From contig JBBQVS010000017.1 in NCBI GenBank assembly GCA_038211295.1, forward strand, positions 1 through 57,044: a stretch of DNA of 57,044 nt. The letters are read 5' to 3'. The translations under genes were made by a program, and so were the position numbers. Under the pieces are notes generated by a model. That model made no database searches, was not told where the DNA came from, and saw only the letters and a program-made list of their open reading frames with translations. The stretch is from JBBQVS01 sp038211295. Lineage in GTDB: Bacteria > Chloroflexota > Ktedonobacteria > Ktedonobacterales > Ktedonobacteraceae. Below, piece after piece: positions 50,662-57,044 of the stretch; position 1 is the first letter of the stretch; the number at the start of each line of letters is the position of its first letter.

Positions 50662-52323
50662 TTGACAACAGAAAAAATTCGACTTGTTCCTCTGGGTGGA
50701 CTGGGGGAGGTCGGAAAGAACATGATGGTCGTTGAGTACGGCGACGACATCATTATTGTAGATGCGGGCGTGATGTTTCCCGATGACGAGATGTTTGGTG
50801 TTGATCTGGTTATCCCTGATACAAACTATCTCAACGACAAGAAAAACCGTATACGCGGCATTCTGATAACACACGGTCATGAGGACCATATTGGTGCGCT
50901 CCCCTACGTTTTGCCAATGCTTGGTTTTCCTCCTCTGTACGCGACAAAGCTGACACACGGCTTGATTTCGGTAAAGCTGAAAGAGCATCGGCTCCTCGAA
51001 AAAACGCACATCACTATCGTTGAAGCAGGCGATCATGTGCGGGTCGGTAAGTCTGATGTCGAATTTTTCCGCGTAAACCATAGTATTCCCGACGCGACAG
51101 GCGTGGTTATTCACACTCCTTTCGGCACAGTAGTGCATACGGGCGACTACAAATTTGACCACACGCCCGTCGATGGTAAGCCGGCAGACATCGGTGCATT
51201 GGCACGCATTGGCAACGAAGGCGTGCTGGTAATGATGGGCGATAGTACACGTGTGGAGTCAGCAGGGTACACACCTTCTGAACGCGTTATCAACGACTCA
51301 TTCGATAAGCTTTTCGCTAATGCTCCGGGCCGTATCATGATTGCGACGTTCTCTTCGTTGATCTCGCGCGTACAGCAAGTAGTGGATGCCGCCGCACGCT
51401 ACGAACGCTTTGTTGCGCTTGTAGGACGAAGTATGGTCAACAATGTGCAGATGGCGGTAGAGCTTGGCTACTTAAATGTTCCCAAAGGTATGCTCATCCG
51501 TGCCGAGGACATCAACAAGTATAAGCCAGAGCAGGTAGTCGTCATCTGTACGGGTAGTCAGGGCGAGCCAACGTCCGCGCTAACTCGTATCGCCAACCGC
51601 GACCATCGCCTTGTGCATGTGCAGGCAGGCGATACTATTATTCTATCGGCAACTCCAGTGCCGGGTAACGAAAAATCGGTGAGCCGCACAATCAATAGCC
51701 TCTTCCGCCAAGGGGCCGAGGTTTACTATCAGGCCATCTCGAATGTGCATGTTTCCGGTCATGGGGCGCAGGAAGAGTTGAAGCTCATGCTGAGCCTGCT
51801 GCGACCAAAGTTTTTCATACCGGTTCACGGTGAATACCGTCAATTGATCTTGCACGCGAAGCTGGCCTATGGTATGGGTATTCCAGAGGATCACATTGTG
51901 GTTGCTGAAGACGGCGATATCATCGAGGTCTCCAACGAGGCAATCAAGATGGTCGATCACTTTGCGAACGGCAATGTCTTTATCGATGGCCTGAGCGTCG
52001 GCGACGTGGGGCAGATCGTGCTACGTGACCGCAAAGTGTTATCGCAGGATGGCATTCTTATGGCGATACTCACCATCGACAAAGAGACGGGGCAACCTAT
52101 CGGATCGCCCGATATCATTTCGCGTGGCTTTGTCTATATGCGCGACGCCGAAGAGTTACTGGAAAGCGCGAAGGGGCGTGTACTTGACTCTCTGATTGGC
52201 CTTAATGGGCATTCGTCCGATTGGGCCTTTATCAAGGACAAGATCAAGCACAACCTTAGCGACTTCCTGTATGAGAAAACGCGCCGTCGTCCAATGGTGC
52301 TTCCAATCGTGGTGGAAGTCTAG
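50662..52323 (+). CDS. rnj: Ribonuclease J
   Basis: RNase J, a 553-residue metallo-beta-lactamase/CASP ribonuclease with 5' exonuclease and endonuclease activity in mRNA turnover and rRNA processing. The metal motif is HGHEDH at 71-76; others are DAGVMFPDDE, HTGDYKFDHTP, GDSTRVESAGYT, CTGSQGEPTSAL and HVSGHGAQEEL. I start at TTG 50662 because GGAGGT lies 10 bases upstream; an ATG at 50635 lies upstream of that ribosome site and would put it inside the gene. A long hairpin terminator follows. Confidence 0.95.
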   Translation: MTTEKIRLVPLGGLGEVGKNMMVVEYGDDIIIVDAGVMFPDDEMFGVDLVIPDTNYLNDKKNRIRGILITHGHEDHIGALPYVLPMLGFPPLYATKLTHGLISVKLKEHRLLEKTHITIVEAGDHVRVGKSDVEFFRVNHSIPDATGVVIHTPFGTVVHTGDYKFDHTPVDGKPADIGALARIGNEGVLVMMGDSTRVESAGYTPSERVINDSFDKLFANAPGRIMIATFSSLISRVQQVVDAAARYERFVALVGRSMVNNVQMAVELGYLNVPKGMLIRAEDINKYKPEQVVVICTGSQGEPTSALTRIANRDHRLVHVQAGDTIILSATPVPGNEKSVSRTINSLFRQGAEVYYQAISNVHVSGHGAQEELKLMLSLLRPKFFIPVHGEYRQLILHAKLAYGMGIPEDHIVVAEDGDIIEVSNEAIKMVDHFANGNVFIDGLSVGDVGQIVLRDRKVLSQDGILMAILTIDKETGQPIGSPDIISRGFVYMRDAEELLESAKGRVLDSLIGLNGHSSDWAFIKDKIKHNLSDFLYEKTRRRPMVLPIVVEV

Positions 52324-52380
52324 GCGAGAGTTGGCACGGATAATCTCACTATGCATTTAGCAAAAATGCAAAATACGGGA

Positions 52381-52419
52381 AATGGAGAGGAGACCCTTGC
52401 GGTCTCCTCTCCATTTTAT
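52381..52419 (+). terminator. Intrinsic terminator of rnj
   Basis: A perfect 15-base stem (AATGGAGAGGAGACC / GGTCTCCTCTCCATT), loop CTTGC, followed by TTATT. A second, 7-base hairpin repeats the GGAGACCCTTG core at 52429-52451. Confidence 0.88.
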
Positions 52420-52490
52420 TATATATGTGAGGAGACCCTTGTGATCTCCTCCATGCCATGAGTTCTGGCTATTTCACGGCCTGTGTGATT

Positions 52491-54182
52491 TTACCCCACG
52501 CGATAGACCGACAGGCGCGTGCGTAACGCGTCGGTGAGTTGTGTGAGATGCGTCACAGATTGACGCACGTCTTGCATGTGCGCGTTGATCTCATTGGTCA
52601 TACGTCGAATTTCGCCAACGGCATGTACAACGAGGCGCGAACTTTGTACCTGTGTGTCAGCTATAGCGCAAATGTTTTGCACAAGAGTCGCCATGTGCTC
52701 GGCAGACGCATCAATCGCATAGAGCATTAGTCCTGTTTGCGTAACTAGTTCGGTCTGGTCTACAACCTGCTGCGTGTTCTGCCCAACACTCTGCGCGGCG
52801 GTTATGGTCTCTTGCTGAATGGTGCGAATATAGCTTCCCACTTTGCGCGACGCCTCGGCGCAATGCAGTGAGAGTGTGCGTATCTCTTGCGCGACCACCA
52901 CAAAGCCCTTTCCGTGTTCACCCGCGTGGGCCGCCTCTATCGCGGCGTTCAACGCGAGTAGATGCATTCGTGCGGTCAGGTCGGTAACAGAGTTTAGCGT
53001 CTCGTTGACCTCTTGCCCACTCTCGCCGAGATGTTTCATTGTGCGCTCGGACTGTTGCGTCGCCTCGCGTACCTTGCCCATTCCGTCGATTGCGCGATCA
53101 ACAACCTCTTGCCCTGCGTGTGCCGCTTCGGTTGTTTCGAGTGCCATCTGCACCAGATTCGCCGCGCCATCCGATACCTGATGAATAACGGTTGCAAATG
53201 TATCAATCACCTGCGAAATACGCAGCACTTGCTGATTTTGCCGCTCTGTATCGTGGGCAAGCACGTTGGCGGTGTATTGCACATCGCGTGCATGTTCATC
53301 AACCGCTTGCATTACTTGCTGTGTTTCGCCCATAATGCCGCGAATTTCGTGCATCGTGCTATTGATTGCCTCACCAATTGGATGTAACTTTTGGTGCGTT
53401 GTGCGTACCACTGTGTTCAGCTCGCCGGCACGAATGCGTTCCATGTCTTCTCGCAGCTCTGCGATGCCCACTTCAAGCGCGATACGCTCACGTTCACGCT
53501 CCTGAAAGATGTTGGCATTATCGATTGCGATTGCGGCCTGTTGCGCGAAGAGTTCCACAACCTCGATGCCTTCGAGCGTTGGCACTTTACCATCTTCGGG
53601 GTTGTCCAGAGACAGGAAACCAAGTAACTTCTGCTCGCGCGGACTCACAAGCGGAGTAAGCAGACAGTCCTCGGTATGCCAGACATCCGTCGCACTTTCC
53701 ATCACTACAATATCTGGACTGCCAAACGTTATACCCGCGAGCACGTCCAGATGTTCATGCGAAATAAAATAGCTCTGACTTCTACAAAATTCTGGTTGCA
53801 TCAACCTGTGCATCTGCTCAACAGACACTGGATTTGCACGAATGAGGCGTTCGGCCTCTTCAGAAGCACCAGCGAACGCGACGGGCGAGGTATACTCATT
53901 GCCATCTTCAAGCAGATTGATAACAAGGATACGAAATCCTGTACACGTGCTGATAGAAGCGGCGATGCAGTGCAGCACTTCCTTGAGATCGATAGTGGCC
54001 CGCAAGAGGTTGCCCAGGCGCAGTAGCTCTTTAACCTGCTGCGTCCGTTGTTGTGCCTCATGAAGGTGAGTACGGGAGGTCGTGGTGAGCGCGTGGCGAT
54101 GCAGAACGCTCTGCTTATCCGCTGATGGGCGAATACGAACACGGACGGGAATAGCAGTGTTGGGCGTTTTTTGCTCTTGCAT
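52491..54182 (-). CDS. Soluble methyl-accepting chemotaxis-like protein with GAF domain
   Basis: A 563-residue signalling protein without any transmembrane helix. A GAF domain (about 50-225: LLRATIDLKEVLHCIAASIS to FAQQAAIAIDNANIF) is followed by a coiled-coil/HAMP-like segment (ERIRAGELNTVV) and an MCP signalling domain whose hairpin tip is LLALNAAIEAAHAGEHGKGFVVVAQEIRTLS (in pieces, about 410-440). It should signal through CheA/CheW, or another kinase, from the cytoplasm. No che gene is in the window. Alternative: a sensor for type IV pilus motility. Confidence 0.85.
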   Translation of the reverse strand: MQEQKTPNTAIPVRVRIRPSADKQSVLHRHALTTTSRTHLHEAQQRTQQVKELLRLGNLLRATIDLKEVLHCIAASISTCTGFRILVINLLEDGNEYTSPVAFAGASEEAERLIRANPVSVEQMHRLMQPEFCRSQSYFISHEHLDVLAGITFGSPDIVVMESATDVWHTEDCLLTPLVSPREQKLLGFLSLDNPEDGKVPTLEGIEVVELFAQQAAIAIDNANIFQERERERIALEVGIAELREDMERIRAGELNTVVRTTHQKLHPIGEAINSTMHEIRGIMGETQQVMQAVDEHARDVQYTANVLAHDTERQNQQVLRISQVIDTFATVIHQVSDGAANLVQMALETTEAAHAGQEVVDRAIDGMGKVREATQQSERTMKHLGESGQEVNETLNSVTDLTARMHLLALNAAIEAAHAGEHGKGFVVVAQEIRTLSLHCAEASRKVGSYIRTIQQETITAAQSVGQNTQQVVDQTELVTQTGLMLYAIDASAEHMATLVQNICAIADTQVQSSRLVVHAVGEIRRMTNEINAHMQDVRQSVTHLTQLTDALRTRLSVYRVG

Positions 54183-54369
54183 TCGTTGCTCTCACTTGCC
54201 TTGTCTATACTTTTGCGTCGTCAATTAAGTTTTGACATACGCAAATAGGATACCATATAGCGTCCTTCGCGTACCAAAACGTAGTATTTTTGGGTAAGTG
54301 AGTGGAAAGATTTAGAGCAGCGAAATTTGCCAATCATGCCTCCCACCTGCCGATCTACCATCTCCCCAT

Positions 54370-55761
54370 CTAGCGACGCAGGGCAATGACGTAGGGAGTG
54401 TAATACCCACGCAGGGCGCGGGTGATACGGCCAACGATAAATGTGCCTTCGGGCCGATGTTCCTCGTGTTCGATATAGCCGCGACGGTGAAAAAGTTCTA
54501 CAAGATCGCCCTTTGTGAAGGGAACCAGAATTTGTACGGTGTCCATATTTTCCGCCAACACTTGCGCGATTTTTTCACATAGCGCATCCAGGCCCAACTC
54601 TTTGAGCGCGGAGACCGCGACAGCGTTAGGGTAGAGGGTAATGTCAACCTCCGTCGGATTGTCGAGCAGGTCAATTTTGTTGAGCGCGGTAACGCGGGGC
54701 TTCTCCTCGGATACAAGGTCGCGTAGTACCTCGTTGACCGTCTCGCTTTGCTCGATTGCGTTCTCGTGCTTGACATCCACCACTTCGAGTAGAATGTCGG
54801 CGTCCATGACCTCTTCAAGCGTGGCACGGAAGGCCGCGATCAACTTTGTTGGCAGCTTTTGAATGAAGCCAACGGTGTCGGTCAATAGTGCCTCTTGATT
54901 GCCGGGTAATGTAACCTGACGGGTGACGGGATCGAGCGTGGCGAAGAGTTTATTTTCCGCCAGCACGTCGGACTGCGTAAGCACATTGAATAGCGTTGAC
55001 TTGCCCGCGTTGGTGTAGCCAACAACCGCGACGACGGGAATAGCCTGAGCCATACGTTGCTGACGATGAATGAGCCGTTGGGCGCGTACCTCTTCGATAG
55101 CTTCCTTGAGTTCGGAGATACGCCCGCGAATACGTCGCCGATCAATTTCGAGCTTTGTCTCACCAGGGCCGCGCACACCAATTGAACCACCTGCACCTCC
55201 TGTTCCACCGGAGCCACCCGCGCTCGCGCCGCGCGAGCCACCGGCTTGCCGAGAGAGAGTCGTGCCGTGTCCAGTTAGACGGGGCAAACGGTACTCCGAT
55301 TGGGCGAGTTCGACCTGCAAACGCCCCTCGCGGGTGCGGGCGTGTTGCGCGAAAATGTCCAGAATGAGGGCGGTACGATCTACGATACGCGCGTTTAGCA
55401 TCTTTTCGAGGGTGCGCTGTTGCGCGGGTGTGAGTTCATCGTCGAAGATGACGAGATCAAAGCCAAGTTGTTTTTCTAAATCGACAAGTTCCTGAGCGCG
55501 TCCCTTGCCAACATAGGTTAATCTATCAGGATGTGGCAGTCGCTGTATCATGGTGCCGATAACCTCGGCTCCGGCAGTGTGTGCCAGAATGCTCAGTTCG
55601 CTCACTGAGTCCTCGACGCTCCACATCGTATCCTGCTCGTCCGCGTCAACGGCGACGAGGTAGGCTCGTTCAAGCCTCGGATGTGCTCCTGTGTCTATGA
55701 GACGATCTTGTTTTGCCGTAGTTTCCTCCACACTGTATTTCAAGGAACAGACAACGAACAA
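54370..55761 (-). CDS. hflX: HflX GTPase
   Basis: Ribosome-associated GTPase that splits stalled 70S ribosomes. The N-terminal HflX domain runs to about 165 (HPDRLTYVGKGRAQELVDL, VIFDDELTPAQQRTLE, DRTALILDIFAQHARTREG). After it comes a Gly/Ser-rich stretch (174-194) before RGPGETKLEIDRRRIRGRI; the P-loop is GYTNAGKST at 248-256 and DTVGFI is the G3 motif. The Gly-rich stretch is longer than usual. The start at TTG 55761 is uncertain; other TTG or GTG codons lie nine codons further. Confidence 0.94.
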   Translation of the reverse strand: MFVVCSLKYSVEETTAKQDRLIDTGAHPRLERAYLVAVDADEQDTMWSVEDSVSELSILAHTAGAEVIGTMIQRLPHPDRLTYVGKGRAQELVDLEKQLGFDLVIFDDELTPAQQRTLEKMLNARIVDRTALILDIFAQHARTREGRLQVELAQSEYRLPRLTGHGTTLSRQAGGSRGASAGGSGGTGGAGGSIGVRGPGETKLEIDRRRIRGRISELKEAIEEVRAQRLIHRQQRMAQAIPVVAVVGYTNAGKSTLFNVLTQSDVLAENKLFATLDPVTRQVTLPGNQEALLTDTVGFIQKLPTKLIAAFRATLEEVMDADILLEVVDVKHENAIEQSETVNEVLRDLVSEEKPRVTALNKIDLLDNPTEVDITLYPNAVAVSALKELGLDALCEKIAQVLAENMDTVQILVPFTKGDLVELFHRRGYIEHEEHRPEGTFIVGRITRALRGYYTPYVIALRR

Positions 55762-55819
55762 TCAGCACTTCTATCATACAACATGCTGCAACCGTGCTCA
55801 CCTTTTATACAAGTCGTCT

Positions 55820-56389
55820 TTATTGGGGTGGTTGCGGCACATTGGGCAAGGTTTTGACAAAGAACCCGTTTACTTTCGCGAAGAGGCTATTTGTCAGGGC
55901 CTGGTTGTAAAAATCGTGCCACTGCTGAAGCTGCCCGATCTGTATATTCGTTCCCGGCACAATGCTCGCAGTATGTTGCACCGTGTTTACCGCCCCCTCG
56001 ACACCGTTAAGGAAGCTACCGAGCAGCACCAGAAAAAAGAGCCAGAGCAACCACGCTTCCACAAACCCAACAACTCCGCCCAGCAGTGTATCACCAGAAC
56101 CAAGCACCGGAATACTTTTGACGACCCTCCGCAACGCGTTGCCAATAAAGTGCAACACAAACACCGCGAGAAAGAACAGGATAAAAAATGAAATCAGGGG
56201 AGTCGCGGAAAAGCCTGTCGAGGTAAGTAGGGCGGTGAATTGTGGCCCGAAGAAGTACGCGATACCGAGCGCGAGCGGAATACTAATCAGATTTAAGAGG
56301 CTCACCACAAACCCATTGCGAAGTCCGCTTAGCACCAGCAGCACAACCGTTATCAGAAAGAGGATATCTATTACACTTAATGAGGGCAT
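55820..56389 (-). CDS. CvpA family membrane protein
   Basis: A 189-residue protein with four transmembrane helices in the CvpA plan: an opening IDILFLITVVLLVLSGLRNGFVVSLL, a loop, LISFFILFFLAVFVLHFIGNALRRVV, and GDTLLGGVVGFVEAWLLWLFF. The C-terminal tail is soluble. CvpA proteins were first tied to colicin V production and more often to envelope robustness. It follows in the same direction as hflX, 58 bases before it. Confidence 0.88.
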   Translation of the reverse strand: MPSLSVIDILFLITVVLLVLSGLRNGFVVSLLNLISIPLALGIAYFFGPQFTALLTSTGFSATPLISFFILFFLAVFVLHFIGNALRRVVKSIPVLGSGDTLLGGVVGFVEAWLLWLFFLVLLGSFLNGVEGAVNTVQHTASIVPGTNIQIGQLQQWHDFYNQALTNSLFAKVNGFFVKTLPNVPQPPQ

Positions 56390-56495
56390 ATATTACTCGC
56401 TTTCATAGCAGCTTTGCTATACAAAAACACAAAAAGACACACGTATTATTCTCTCATACGTAGAGACGATGAGTTTATCAAAGGCGTAACAACTG

Positions 56496-56524
56496 TTGCT
56501 ATCTCGCGCTCCGCTTGGTACAAT
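56496..56524 (+). promoter_or_regulatory. Promoter of tgt
   Basis: TTGCTA, a 17-base spacer and TACAAT, about 40 bases before the tgt ATG. Confidence 0.7.
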
Positions 56525-56563
56525 ATCTTCATTCGTACAACTCGCAACACCAAAAGGACAATC

Positions 56564-57044
56564 ATGAATCTGGCGACACCGCTACCCGACGACGCGACAT
56601 CTTCTCGCAGAGGCGTATACAACCAGTATGGCGACCTGCGCCTTCCACACGGAGAGTTGCACATGCCCTTTTTTATGCCAGACGCGACACAAGGCGTTGT
56701 GCGCTCGCTTGCCACAACAGACCTGCTGGCGTGCAACATTCAAGCGGTGGTTATGAATACGTTTCACCTGATGCAACGCCCCGGCTCCTCTACCATTCAA
56801 GCACTGGGTGGCTTACACAAGATGAGCGCGTGGGAACGTCCCATTATTACCGACTCCGGCGGCTTTCAGGCATACTCGCTTATACAGCAAAACGCGAAAT
56901 TCGGCACAATGGACGATGATGGCATCACGTTCAAACCGGAAAATGCTGACCGTAAGTTTCATCTCACGCCAGAGAAGACGGTTCAACTCCAGATTAGTTA
57001 CGGATCAGATGTCGTTATCTGTCTGGATGATTGTACGCATGTTG
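56564..57044 (+). CDS. tgt: tRNA-guanine transglycosylase, 3' end cut by the window edge
   Basis: The first 160 codons of tgt; the frame is open to the last base. Tgt swaps guanine-34 of four tRNAs for the queuine precursor preQ1. Visible: FMPDATQGVVRSLATTDLL, NTFHLMQRPG, the catalytic Asp in ITDSGGFQAYSL, PEKTVQLQISYGSDV and CLDDCTH. The zinc-binding C-terminus is beyond the window. AAAAGGA lies 6 bases before the ATG. Confidence 0.94.
   Translation, partial: MNLATPLPDDATSSRRGVYNQYGDLRLPHGELHMPFFMPDATQGVVRSLATTDLLACNIQAVVMNTFHLMQRPGSSTIQALGGLHKMSAWERPIITDSGGFQAYSLIQQNAKFGTMDDDGITFKPENADRKFHLTPEKTVQLQISYGSDVVICLDDCTHV

Noticed and set aside
1..57044. tRNA, rRNA or riboswitch genes
   Set aside because: Reading the intergenic regions by eye I saw no cloverleaf with a GTTCRA arm and no familiar riboswitch core; a covariance-model search would be decisive.

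Overview
This window looks like a chromosomal segment of a Gram-positive-type bacterium. My best guess is Chloroflexota, probably class Ktedonobacteria. This is inference from gene content: RNase J, a 72-residue AtpZ-like leader of a complete F-type ATP synthase operon, DUF3090 and DUF427 proteins, a Bacillus-like rpmB | Asp23-DAK2 arrangement, a sigma factor followed by an XRE-like protein, and many lineage-restricted small proteins. Base composition is moderate apart from an A+T-rich restriction-modification gene. I found no rRNA, tRNA, CRISPR array, transposase or phage gene. Both edges cut a gene: a lipoprotein gene runs off the left end and tgt runs off the right.

Layout. 1-7252: lipoprotein (partial), ffh, a large DNA methyltransferase fused to a PD-(D/E)XK nuclease, a UbiG-like methyltransferase, and a sigma-70-family factor with an XRE-like partner. 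7629-13609 (+): a small membrane protein, then a tight three-gene electron-transfer operon (FAD/NAD(P)H oxidoreductase, two-cluster ferredoxin, four-histidine membrane cytochrome b), a MidA/NDUFAF7-type methyltransferase, a DUF427 protein and an NTF2/SnoaL-like protein. 13936-19758: two overlapping thymidylate-kinase-like genes, the second with an altered Walker A; an ArsR-DUF2087 regulator; gpmI; and secreted or membrane TPM-type proteins. 19964-27563 (-): the ATP synthase operon in the order atpZ-B-E-F-H-A-G-D-C.

27661-37342 (all -): a NarL-type response regulator without a neighbouring kinase, a flippase/LPG-synthase-like membrane protein, a coupled DUF362-ferredoxin / SDR pair, and a three-gene cell-surface glycan cluster (GH51-like hydrolase, processive GT2, GT39-like transferase). 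37482-39347: a G-rich tract, palindromic repeats and a cassette of small genes with two HTH-like proteins. 39506-57044: a D-2-hydroxyacid dehydrogenase, DUF3090, a fatty-acid-kinase-like set (Asp23, DAK2, DegV) divergent from rpmB, rlmN, an FHA/zinc-ribbon protein, PadR and DUF983 genes, RNase J, a soluble GAF-MCP protein, hflX, a CvpA-type protein and tgt.

The most notable non-coding signal is a dispersed intergenic palindromic repeat family: eight members, core GGGGCAAGCCCCGTCACTAC followed by TATA. Several members are full inverted-repeat elements of about 90-200 bp. The points most worth follow-up are the methyltransferase-nuclease fusion, the diheme electron-transfer operon, the unequal thymidylate-kinase pair, the repeat family, and a long hairpin between atpE and atpF.
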